From Acridotheres tristis (taxonomy: Eukaryota > Chordata > Aves > Passeriformes > Sturnidae), in contig CM072889.1 of NCBI GenBank assembly GCA_037013685.1, positions 14,083,976 through 14,147,975 of the forward strand: 64,000 nucleotides of DNA, written 5' to 3'. Numbering within the stretch: the first letter of the stretch is position 1; each line of letters begins with the position of its first letter. The notes under the pieces were generated by a model. The model saw only the letters and a list, made by a program, of their open reading frames with translations, ran no database searches and had not been told where the DNA came from. Shown here piece after piece: positions 42,206-52,463 of this stretch. The translations under genes were made by a program, and so were the position numbers.

Positions 42206-45200
42206 GTGAGTCAAGTTCTACCTTGCTCCATGTGAAGGGATGGACATGAACCTCTGCCTTGGCTTGTGACAGGACGGGGAGAGGCCAGCAAAGCCATGGG
42301 ATGTGGGTGATAAGACCATCACCTCAGGTGAGCAGATGCTGATGGGAGGAAGGTGGTGCCAGGACCCGGCCCCAGAGGTGCTGTGGGAACCTGTCAGGGG
42401 TGTCAGTCCTGCCTTCAGAGCTCTGGGGGTCACAGCTAGTGGCTGGGAACCAGCTTGTGAAGGTGACAAAGGCACAAGAATCCTTTGGCCCATTTCCACA
42501 GCAGGAACTACTGCAGGCTCCCTGCCAGCCTTTCCTCTCTCTGCTTTAGGGATAGTTCAGGAAGAGATGGAAAATAAATGTAATTTGTGGATCTCCTAGA
42601 CCAGTATCAACTGTGTCAGATTGTAATCTGCTGGGCCTTGAGAGAGAGATCTAACCAACATCACAGAAAACACAATAAACCATTTTGCTATCTGACCTTA
42701 GAGAAAAGCCATAGTGATAACACTTGGTGGGATTTATGAAGAGTCATTATCAATGGGATTTCTTTGTAATTGGTTTGTTGCTTATGAAATTATCTCTGGC
42801 AGTACTTGTAGGCATCTTGCTGGTTTGTATGGCCTTGGAAAGTATTGTTTAGGAAAAACATCGACAGGAGGAAGAACTACTTTCTTGAAAGCTCCTTCAC
42901 CACTTTCCTGTGCCACAAAAGGTTTGAGATATTATTTTTAAAAAGAGAATAATCAGTTGGCATATACTGAATTTGCAGTGTTGAGTTTATCACGTCCTGG
43001 TAAGATCTTTGCAAACCTCTGACCATATATCCTGTGACAGTAATGCCATTGTAAAATATTTAAGACTAAATGAAGGAAAATTTAGTCTAACCAATTTTGA
43101 CAGTGTTTTTTGGGTTTTTTTTCCCCTCCCTTAATCCTGGTTCAAAATTACTTAAAATGTGAAAGGAATTGTTCCACTGTTTCAAAAACACCAATAAGCA
43201 AATTCAAAAGTAAATAAAATTAACAGCTGCAGACTTTGTTTTCAGCTTTGGGTACTCAAAGCAGGTGTCTTTCAGGGGAGATTTGAGCCTGGGACTGATT
43301 TGAGAGATATAAAGACAATGAGACCAGTATGCAAGTCAGTCTGTTACTGAACTGAACAGTGACAACAGGGAGTCATCAGGCTGGGTTTATCCCTCAACAG
43401 AGGCACCAATCCTGTGTACTCAGCCAAATACCTGAAATGTTCTCTTCAGTCAGCACAGAGGGAAGCTGCTTGAAGGTGCTCTCTGCATCATGGTCAGGAG
43501 TGCTTGGTATTATCCCTGCTCTTGAGAAGAGTGAACTCTGCAGCCAGGCTTATCCAGTCATGCAGGATGTCTCACAACTGGATACCCTGTGTGCTGTCCC
43601 TGGCTGCAGCTTGCCTGCCTTGGGGCCCACGTAACTGGCAGCAACAGCCAAAGCAAGGGTGGAACTCAGAGGAACTGCAGGGAACTAGATTTGTGGGAGG
43701 TTGGTGCAGAGATTCTCCTGCAACTAATGTTGGCTAAAGCTCTAGGTGCCTCAAGGATAACAGGAATTAAGTTTTCTGTCAATAAATGTGCAGACAACTT
43801 CGAGGATTTTTGGACCCAGCAGTCTCTGCAGGCAGTCATCTCTCATTATCCACCTGAAAAATCCATTCGTTTGAAACATTAAGTGTAATTCTATCAGTTT
43901 ACCATTTCTATTGTGTAACAAACCATAAAGATAAACCAAACATTGCCTCAAAACATGCCTGTTTGCCATACAAATGGAATGAATTACTCTGATCCATCAA
44001 AAATGAGGATTGTTTTATTTTGTTTTGACATTTGAGAACTAGTATTTAAATTGTGTATTTAGAGATATCTGTAGGTGTCTTTATTGAAGGAAACTGGTGT
44101 ATGTTGTCAGCCTGGTGAAAGAGAAGCTTCTGCCACTGGAGAATGCCCTGGGCTTTGGGATGATGGGCACTTGGGCAGTGCCACACTGAAAGCTACTGGG
44201 CAAAAGGCCCAGGTACCTCCAGGGTGCTGCCTTCTTTCTGCACAGGAGGTGGGACCTTTGGGTAAATGAGACCTCCTATATCTAAGGGAGTATTTGGTAT
44301 GTACACTAAGAAAAAAACAGTGTTTGCTCCTGTGCTTCGTCTGGCAAATATAAGAGTCTCAGAATATCCTGTCTTGGTGAGAAATCCTGAACACTGCTGT
44401 CAGAGTAGCAGCCTTCTCCAGATTGGTGTGAGTCTGATCAGGAAGAGATGAGCTGGTTACTGTTTCCCTCTCATTTGTAGATGCTGTTTCTGCAAGTTAT
44501 CATTAAGAGAAGCTGATGGCCATGCTCCTAACTCTTGGCCAGATTAAATCTTGCAGGCTGTCAAAATAACTAGCAATTTTTCCTGAGCGTGGATCACATC
44601 AGCTCAGAGGAAATTACTCAGCCTGGTAGCTCTGTAAGCTGAGCTGGGCATGTCTAGCCACAAGAATGATGATGTGATGCTCCCTGTGATGGAATTAAGG
44701 AAAGGAGTGGGTGCTTCATGGAAGAGAAAGCAGCAGAAAAGGAACAATCATCAAGTAATCCCCTTGGGAAGGGGAAGCAAAACATAAATGACAGCAGCCC
44801 TTCTTGCTGAGTTAGTATCTGATCCCAAGCACTTTGCTTGTTATTGCATCACTCTACCCAGAATTAACATTCCAGGCCTGGGACTTGGAAATACTCTGCC
44901 TGCCTACACATGCTCCTTCTGCCAGCCAGCCCAAGCAGGGGCAGCACACAGAGAGCACCTGCACTTGTTTGTACATAGATAGACATTTATTCTGTGGGCT
45001 GTTTGATAAAGTGGGAAATATTTTGGGGCAACTCAGATTTGCCTGCCACTGAGAACTGATAATTTGAATTTTTTCTTTGGGCCTTGCATAATCCTTCAAG
45101 AAAGTGTTTGTATGCACATTTCCCTCTAAATGTCATGTCTCTAGCACTCGGCCAAAAGACCTCAATTATGGATGTGCAGAAAAGGGTGGACTCCTCTGAT

Positions 45201-46249
45201 TTTTGCACATTTGTCTTACAGCTCTGAGGATCAGGTGACAGTGCATTTTATAAATCGGGATGGAGAGCGACTTACGACCACAGCCAAAGAGGGGCAGAGT
45301 TTGCTGGAAGTGGTAGTCAATCACAACTTGGCCATTGATGGATTTGGTAGGTGTTGCAGCAGGATATGCACATGTGCTGTTAGGGCCAGAGGGTATTTAG
45401 GAATAGTGCAACAGTACATATGCCCCTGTGTTCTGCTAAGACCATAGCCAAGCTTCTGTTCCCCACCAGTTGCTTACTGGGTGGCTCACCATGCTGAGAT
45501 GGAAATGTAACCTCACATGGTCACCACTGGCATTCCAGCAGCCTCTGTCAGTGCTTTTGCCTGCATAGAGCTTATGTAAAAATTTGAAAGCTGAAGGTGA
45601 TTCTCCCAGAGAAGAGGCAGGCTGGAAATTGCATCCATCTGTTGTGTTTCCTAGCATCTCTTTGGACATGTTCCAGATCTGTTAAAGGGCCTTTTCTCAC
45701 ACTGTTCCTAAAGATGGGCTCTCTCACCCCCTTATTTTTTCTGATTTGCTGCCATCCCCTTGTTTCTCCACCAGGTGCCTGTGAAGGGACGTTAGCCTGC
45801 TCTACTTGTCACCTCATCTTTGACAAGGACACCTTCCAAAAGCTTGATGCCATCTCAGATGAAGAGTTAGACATGCTGGACTTGGCATATGGACTCACTG
45901 ACACGTAAGCCTCCCTGTTGGTCACAGCAGATCCTCACGCCTCTGAGGCAGATTTGCACCATGTAGCTCCTTTTTCACAAGGGATGGGACTTGTTCTGTA
46001 TTATAATTGTGCCTTGAGAACAGGAGCTTTAGTGAAAACCCATCCTGGACCAGACATCCCAGTGTGGGTGGGGAACTTCTCGCTTTGCTTTGGGAACAGA
46101 GGAGCCTCACTTCACGTTTTCTTCTCAGATCTCGCCTTGGCTGCCAGGTGTGCGTGAAGAAGTCGATGGATGGTCTGACTGTGAGGGTCCCCATGGATGT
46201 GTCGGACATGAGGAGGCAGCTGGAGGTTGGAAAGCAAAGCAAACAGTAA
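42033..46249 (+). CDS. FDX1-like: Adrenodoxin-type mitochondrial [2Fe-2S] ferredoxin, four exons, complete
   Basis: Exons 42033-42205, 45222-45346, 45775-45904 and 46129-46249 join in frame to 182 aa plus TAA (human FDX1 is 184). FDX1-family proteins carry electrons from ferredoxin reductase to mitochondrial P450s in steroid, bile acid and vitamin D synthesis. Residues 1-56 form an arginine/serine-rich presequence; the mature part should start near [11 protein letters not shown], as in human. The four cluster cysteines are C102, C108, C111 and C148 (ACEG, LACSTC, LGCQVC). The acidic helix [10 protein letters not shown] keeps the two aspartates (human D76 and D79) that dock reductase and P450. 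This is FDX1 type, not FDX2. Its position beside MSN suggests a paralogue rather than FDX1 itself. Possible partners are inferred. Confidence 0.95.
42206..45221 (+). other. FDX1-like: Ferredoxin gene intron 1
   Basis: A 3.0 kb GT-AG intron (gtgagt ... cttacag). Open frames on both strands show no recognisable protein family, and no repeat landmark stands out. Introns 2 (45347-45774) and 3 (45905-46128) are short and featureless. Confidence 0.8.
45222..45346 (+). CDS. FDX1-like: Ferredoxin exon 2: start of mature domain
   Basis: Residues 59-99 and one base of Gly100: [17 protein letters not shown] to LAIDGF. The beta-sheet start of the ferredoxin fold, very close to human FDX1 (VHFINRDGE is identical). 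The acceptor is cttacag and the donor gtaggt; 125 nt. Confidence 0.97.
45775..45904 (+). CDS. FDX1-like: Ferredoxin exon 3: cluster-binding loop and acidic helix
   Basis: Residues 101-142 with split Gly and Thr codons. It contains three of four cluster cysteines ([11 protein letters not shown]), the HLIFDKD loop, and the acidic partner-docking helix [14 protein letters not shown]. The acceptor is ccaccag and the donor gtaagc; 130 nt. Confidence 0.98.
46129..46249 (+). CDS. FDX1-like: Ferredoxin exon 4: last cluster cysteine and C-terminus
   Basis: Residues 144-182 and TAA at 46247-46249. SRLGCQVC contains the fourth ligand, C148, and the conserved free cysteine C151. It ends [10 protein letters not shown], a basic tail; human ends SIDVGKTS. 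The acceptor is cttctcag; 121 nt. Confidence 0.97.
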
Positions 46250-46474
46250 CTGGAAACGACTGCTGCACAGCTTAAAGCCTCATTTAGGCGTGGCAGGGTA
46301 CTTAGCTTTTGGTTGACACTATTGCTTTTTGTGGCTGGCTTGCAGCAGGCTATAAAGGTCTGATTCAGTATAAAAGGCGTGTTTGGCAAATCTCTTATTT
46401 AAACAAGGCATCATGCTTAATAGGGTCTTTAGTGTGTATTTTAAGTGCTTAAATGCTCTGCTGAATGCAACTGG

Positions 46475-46480
46475 ATTAAA
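46475..46480 (+). terminator. FDX1-like: Possible polyadenylation signal of the ferredoxin gene
   Basis: ATTAAA 226 bases after the stop codon, followed within 30 bases by a TG-rich segment (gtgtatgg, gggtgggtgtc). It is the commonest variant signal. No canonical AATAAA occurs in the next 600 bases, so this is the best candidate. Confidence 0.45.
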
Positions 46481-47104
46481 GTGTATGGCTTTATATGTCC
46501 CTGGGTGGGTGTCAGTAAATATCTTTGCTGTATGTGACTTGCTTTCTCCTTTGAAATTTAAGAATTCTGCTATTCTGAGTAACTGCTGAGAATTTTGCAA
46601 GGCTTGGCTCTTTAAAAGTGGAGCAGACTTTTCCAATTTGGGAAGCTTAAGAAGAGATTGCTGTTTGCAAGTCAGTGTACTGGTGGGCTTGGTGATGCAG
46701 GTGACTTGAGTTTGGTCAGCAAGAGCGTACTGAGGACATTTGTGTGCTTGACAGTTCCTGGAAGCAGGAACCACTTCTGAGAACTTGAGATGTTTCAGGT
46801 CCCTGAATTGTTCTGTGCCGGGAGCAGCCACTTTCTCCAAAAGTTAAATTTTCTCATTGCTGTACTATCCCACACGTCAAAATTCTAATAATGAGCCTTT
46901 TAGACCTGCAAGATGCACTGTTCAGGTACCATGAGCCTGGCTGGAATAGAAGGAGTTGGATGGAAACTTGGTTGGCTGCATAAACACAGCACTGCCAGCT
47001 GATCAAAGGAGGGGATTGTCCTGCTGTACTCAGCACTCGTGGGGCTTCAGATGGAATACTGCAGATAGTTTTGGGCACTGAATATAAAAAAAAGACATTA
47101 TTCT

Positions 47105-47555
47105 GTTAGAGAGGGTCTGTGAGGATGATGGAAGGTCTGGAGGGGAAACCTTATGCGGAGTGGCTGAGGTTACTTGTTTTGTTCAGTCTGGAGAAGAGGA
47201 GATGGAGGTCAGACCTCATTGTGCTCTTCAGTATCTTCACGAGAGGAAGTGGAAGGGCAGTGATCTCTTCACTCCCTGAGCAGTGACAGGACTCAAGAAA
47301 ATGGCATGAAGCTGAGTCAGGGGAGGTTTAGGTTAGATGTCAGGAAAAGATTTTCCACCCAGAGGTGGATGGGCACTGGAACAGGCTCCCAGGGCAATGC
47401 TAACAGCACCCAACCTGTCTGAGTTAAGAATCGATTGGACAATACTCCTGGGCACATTATGGGATTCTTGGCATGTTCTGCACAGGGCCTGGAGTTGGAC
47501 TCGATGATTCTGAAGAGTCCCTTCCAACTGAGGGTGTTCTGTGCTTCTACGATTC
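47105..47555 (+). repeat. CR1 LINE 3' fragment (~450 bp)
   Basis: Plus-strand landmarks are 'ggagaagaggagatggaggt', 'ggggaggtttaggttagatg', 'ggcactggaacaggctccca' and the final 'cttccaactgagggtgttct' followed by 'tctacgattc'. A standard avian CR1 3' end, truncated at its 5' side, ending directly against the CpG-rich patch. Confidence 0.92.
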
Positions 47556-47645
47556 CGCGATTGATGAAATTTCAGTGCGACCCTGGGGCCTAGGCCGCGG
47601 AGGCTGCTGTGGCGTCATGGCGGCGCCAGGGGGCGCTCGCGGGGA
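47556..47645. promoter_or_regulatory. CpG-rich patch with CTCF-like core and ATGGCGGC motif
   Basis: About 90 bases with many CpGs between a CR1 end and the minisatellite. CCAGGGGGCGCT at 47626-47637 matches the core of the CTCF consensus on the plus strand. ATGGCGGC at 47617-47624 matches the YY1 core seen at many transcription starts. Both are motif matches only. Confidence 0.5.
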
Positions 47646-48400
47646 GGAGGAGGAAGAGAAGGAGGAAGGCCGCAGTGGGGGCTGTGAGGAGGAGGAGGAG
47701 GAAGGCCGCAGTGGGGGCTGTGAGGAGGAGGAGGAGGAAGGCTGCAGTGGGGGCTGTGAGGAGGAGGAAGGAGGGAGGCCACAGTGGGGGCTGTGAGGAG
47801 GAGGAAGGAGGGAGGCCGCAGTGGGGGCTGTGAGGAGGAGGAGGAGGAGGAAGGCCGCAGTGGGGGCTGTGAGGAGGAGGAAGGAGGGAGGCCGCAGCGG
47901 GGGCTGTGAGGAGGAGGAAGGAGGAAGGCCGCAGTGGGGGCTGTGAGGAGGAGGAAGGAGGAAGGCCGCAGTGGGGGCTGTGAGGAGGAGGAAGGAGGGA
48001 GGCCGCAGTGGGGGCTGTGAGGAGGAGGAGGAAGGCTGCAGTGGGGGCTGTGAGGAGGAGGAGGAAGGCTGCAGTGGGGGCTGTGAGGAGGAGGAAGGAG
48101 GGAGGCCGCAGTGGGGGCTGTGAGGAGGAGGAAGGAGGAAGGCCGCAGTGGGGGCTGTGAGGAGGAGGAGGAAGGCTGCAGTGGGGGCTGTGAGGAGGAG
48201 GAAGGAGGAAGGCCGCAGTGGGGGCTGTGAGGAGGAGGAGGAAGGCTGCAGTGGGGGCTGTGAGGAGGAGGAGGAAGGCTGCAGTGGGGGCTGTGAGGAG
48301 GAGGAAGGAGGGAGGCCGCAGTGGGGGCTGTGAGGAGGAGGAAGGAGGGAAGCCGCAGTGGGGGCTGTGAGGAGGAGGAAGGAGGGAGGCCGCAGTGGCA
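47640..48400 (+). repeat. G-rich minisatellite, ~36 bp unit, about 20 copies
   Basis: The phrase agtgggggctgtgaggagg recurs about 20 times between 47675 and 48375, followed each time by a variable (gga)n run and then ggc[tc]gc. Unit length varies because of gga copy number, and two main spacer types alternate (gga-ggaaggctgc and gga-aggagggaggccgc). The plus strand is strongly purine/G-rich. It keeps several frames open on both strands by composition alone. Confidence 0.97.
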
Positions 48401-50459
48401 GCGGGGCCACTGTGCTGTTCCCGTCCCTCCTCCTTCTTCCTGCACTGGCCGCTGCTTGGACCTGTCTCTGGGAGCCACCGTTGCCGTTTGTGTCTGGTGG
48501 TCTCTGTGCACCTTCACACCTTCCTACTGCTGGCACAGCCCTGCCAAGCACGGCGTGGGCCTGGTGTCCCTGTGGGCATGGACACAGATGATGAGTGACA
48601 CTGTGAGTCCTCTGAATAAATAGGCTTTGTCTTCCTCTCTGCTCCTTCATGCAAAAAAAAAAATTATCCGTGTCAGAATTTTATCCTTAGCAGAAGGGCA
48701 CCTGCAGGAAGGATTTCCTGGCATGGGCCAGAACATGTGCTGTAAGGTGATGGCAGCAGGAAGGATTTTTGCAGGGTCCCAGCCCTGTTTGGGGACCACG
48801 GATGTGGTGATATACTAAGGCTTCAGCCTTATGACTGGTATGTGACAGGGTAGCCCTTTGCTTTGTCAGACATCAGAAAACTCTTCCAGGCTGTGCCTGT
48901 TTCTCCCAAACCTCTTTTCCTCCAACTTGTCCCAGGTTTACTGTAAAAAAAGCAAAGAGAATAAACATGGATTAAATGAAAGTTAAGTGATCACCTTCAG
49001 TAGCACTCCAAATCTCTCCCCTTCCTGATGCCACCATTTGTAGAGCCAAGGTGATCTGGAGCTTTGCAGTCCCACTCCTCAGTCCCCACCTTGTTGTGAG
49101 CTTGAAGTGGACCCCAGGCTGCTGCTGGAAGATGTCAGCTCTCTGCACACATCCTGGCAGGATGGCAAGGGAAAGAGCAGCTTCTGGCTTGGAAGGGTTG
49201 AATGACTGCTGTGTTCCTCTTCAGAGTGTGGGTGACCTCTGTTAGCATTGAAATGCAGGGAGTCAAAGTAGCCCGTGCTATTCTGCTGGGACTGTCTGTC
49301 CCTTGAAGGTGCCATGGGATAACGGAGACGCCTCTGCACAAAGGAGCTACCTGCAAAGTATGAGGGACAGTATGTCTTGGAAGACTGGCTTTCCTGGCAG
49401 CTGAAACATCAGAAATAGAATTGGAAAGTTTAAAGTAAACTACAGCTGCCTCAGGCACTTCTGTCATGTTGCTTTCAGCCTTCAGGATAAGGAAAGAAAT
49501 CATATATCCTGAGCAGAAATAAGATGAGGCTGAACTGCATGAGTCATTTCTCTTCAAGGCAGATGAGCTGGACTCGTTTGGCCTTGGTCTAAATTGGGAG
49601 CAGGCCCTGAAGGCTCCTCGTTTCCTGGATGGTGACCATGTATCACCATTTCCCAAGAGCCTGCATCTGGTGGGGCAGTGAGTAGGGCTTTCAGTATGTG
49701 ACAGGCCAGCATGGTCTAAATGATCTGGAAAAGGGCAGAGAAAGAAGGGAAACCTGTTTGTGTCTTAGGGCTGAACATGAAGGGAAGATGTGGCCTTTCT
49801 AGGGTAGAAAGCCAACCAAGTATCTGTGTATTTGTTATTTCTTATGAGCAAGTTGAGGGCTGTGGAACATTTTCAAGATTGGTCGCTGAGTTGCATTATT
49901 GTCTGGCTCATGGAAAAGGACGGCTGCAAATTTCCAAGGCCAGAACTCTGGTTTGTGCTATGTTTTGCAGGATTTTGTTTTATTTAAAATAAAGAAAAAT
50001 GCTATAATACAGAGCTGGGTTAGAGCAGCTACCCAGGGAACTATGCCCACATTAGGCAGCCAAAGATAAGGCAAGGAAAACTGTTTTTCCCTGCCTCTCC
50101 CAGTATTTCTCTAAACGAATCTCTTTCTAAGTTTCTTGTGATACTTTTAGGTGATGCAAATTATGAGCTCTTACTCTGCATTTGGTTCAGGTCCCTTTTG
50201 TTTGACCTGAGCCCAGCCACTGAGTTTACTGTTAGCATGTTAAGAATACAGAATCATCTCTCTTCCAAGAATAGGCAGACTTTTAAAATAGTATTTAGTG
50301 CTGTTTCACCTTCGTGAAAAGAGAGGAGTAATGACGAAAGTGTTGTGCTGGCAGAAGGCTTCTTGCCAGCATGGCCAGCCTGACAGACCTGTAAATGCCA
50401 CCACCCTGATAGAGGGGAGAGGGAATAAGAGCAAGAGAACAAAATGTGACAACACCACA

Positions 50460-52463
50460 ACGACAACTTGTGTGTCTTTTATTAAAACAGTTAAAACTGT
50501 AGCTCTGGAAAAAAAGACTGTGGATGTCTTGTTACTGTTTACATGTGAGGAAAATTATGGTGGTGGTGGAGTTGTGTTATGATTATATACACCTTTCATT
50601 ATACAAGGGCCACAAAGGTGATCTGGGACAGAGAGTGCCACATCTGAGAGTTAATCACCCTTCATCCTACAAAACAAACTGTATACACCTTGGAAAGTGG
50701 GCTCTGGGCTTCCCCCTGGTTCCTTTGCCCTAGTATTTGATGGTGTGTATTTGGAGTGCTGGGCCAGGTTCCTGTCACTGACCCTGGCACCTGGCAGATG
50801 AGTGGAGGGATCTGACACTAAATAATTTTAGAGAGGTGGCTTTCCTCTCTGTGCAAGGACTGAACCATGGCAACTGTCATGCAGCTCCAGCTCTGGCTAT
50901 TTGCAGACACTCAGCAGCTTGCAGGGATACTTATTCCACAAGCACAACCTTTCAGTCATTAGGATTCATGTATTTCTCTTTTCCTTCACCCCTTCACTGA
51001 GTAAAAGGATTGTATCTCTGACAGATACCACCATAGACAACTCTCATGTAACTTTCAAATGAACCATCCCAAACCTTTTTACCTTTGAGACTTTTCCCAT
51101 TGTCAAACAACCTGTCAAACTAATGTGGTGCTCTCAGCGTCTTTTTAGAGCTCAGCTGGCAGTGTCACAACCCTCTAACAAGTCCCATTATGTCTGTGGC
51201 ACTTCAGAGCATGGCTTTGAGGGATGCTTCAGGAGCCCACTGGCTGCATCTGTTTGGTGGTCCTCACCAGCAGCCTGCTTAGTGCATCCCTGCCTGGAAT
51301 TCCCCAAACTTAATTCTGCTGGGGCACACAGGGCCACATACTCTGCTGAGGGGGAACTTGGTGATTCTCTGAGCCAGCATTGGTGATGAAGCCTGGACAC
51401 TTTCAGTGTATGGAATGACAACTTTCTGGCCAGATGTGACTTTGCTTCAGCATCTACTCAACAACATTCCTGACAACATCCACAACTCCTTGACCTCGTG
51501 CTAAAACCAAGCTCTGCTCAAGTCCCTCCAGCATGACTAGGAATTTGGCCAGCTGCCTCATCCACACTGCATCTAGAAAGGGGCATCAGCATTGACAGAA
51601 AATTGTCAACTTTCACTAGACTGTAACTCCTAGCTCCTGAGCTACTCCCAGAGGACACAGAAGAACATTCCTAGCCCTGTCAAACTGACAGTACTAAAAT
51701 CCTTTATAGCAACTGTGTCTCTGTCAAATGCTAACTTTGGGGAAGGTATGAGAAGAAAGATTCACTGTGTAATTAATTCCAGAAAAAAGCTATCTTGGGC
51801 TTAAAATGTTACACATGCTGTCTGTCAGTGCATGCTGGACTTTGGACTTCAGGCTCCAGCTGCTGATTTTGGAACCCAGCCTCAGCCAATAATGGATGTA
51901 GGCTGTGAGCTAGACCAGAGCAGACAGCAGATGAGCAGAGTGAAGCAGCAGTGATTTCTGGAATGAAGGTGAAAGATTTTCCTTTGGATGAATGGTTGTG
52001 ATGAATAGTGAATAATGGTGGGTTTTGTGCAAGTGTAAAGATTTTTGACTAATTCTTATGGGGCATTAGCTGTCCCTGTTGTCCAGTCATCCACATGCAT
52101 CAGCAGCTGACTGGAGAAAATAAAGCAACATTTCTCTTTTCCTGCTATTAAAAAAAATGAAGTCGGGTCCTGTACAGGTCAGCTAATTCATGGACAGAGA
52201 GAGTCTGGTGGTATTCACTCCACTCCACACCCAGCCAGTGAAGTCTCTTCCATCACAAAAGGGCATAAAGAAAACACAAGAACAGCCCCCCCACCTCCCA
52301 CCAAAATGAGTATTGAACCCCATCATTACATACACATTAGTGTCACTTTACACTTGTTGCCCCGTGCAGCCTGCCAAATTCTTCACACCCTGATCATATA
52401 TTACAGAATATTTTCTGTTGCACATACACAAAAAAAATATTTAGTTCCTCCACATCCATCGCC
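50460..52463 (-). other. ARHGAP20-like: 3' untranslated region of the ARHGAP20-type gene (inferred)
   Basis: About 2 kb downstream of the stop codon without further coding sequence. It would end just past the minus-strand AATAAA at 50478-50483. The extent rests on the signal only. Confidence 0.45.
50478..50483 (-). terminator. ARHGAP20-like: Probable polyadenylation signal of the ARHGAP20-type gene
   Basis: Minus-strand AATAAA followed by a GT-rich element (gttgtcgttgtggtgttgtc). Signal and downstream element together make a strong cleavage site in the right orientation, 1.98 kb after the stop. Confidence 0.6.

Larger units (their letters stand above)
46500..50460. other. Intergenic region between the convergent ferredoxin and RhoGAP genes
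   Basis: Tail-to-tail spacer of about 4 kb. It contains the CR1 copy, CpG patch and minisatellite listed separately. The remainder (46500-47100 and 48650-50460) shows nothing identifiable. An AATAAA at 48615-48620 after the minisatellite could end an unknown plus-strand transcript. A 173-codon minus-strand open frame at 49135-49656 resembles nothing I know. Confidence 0.7.

Noticed and set aside
45222..46249. FDX2 (FDX1L) instead of an FDX1-type ferredoxin
   Set aside because: FDX2 has ACEASLACSTCHVYV and lacks the INRDGE and [15 protein letters not shown] segments. The present sequence follows FDX1 at every diagnostic place.
46319..46840. 173-codon minus-strand open frame downstream of the ferredoxin gene
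   Set aside because: It lies antisense to the ferredoxin 3'UTR and its flank, with low-complexity composition and no family resemblance.
47547..48650. A 367-codon minus-strand open frame and a 300-codon frame beside it
   Set aside because: Both are the minisatellite read in two frames (Pro/Ser/Leu repeats such as HSPHCGLPP). The array has few stop-prone words in several frames on both strands; no start context, splice sites or non-repeat protein sequence support coding.
49135..49656. 173-codon minus-strand open frame
   Set aside because: No domain, signal or homology is recognisable, and the length is not exceptional for a 64 kb window. It cannot be excluded as a lineage-specific gene.
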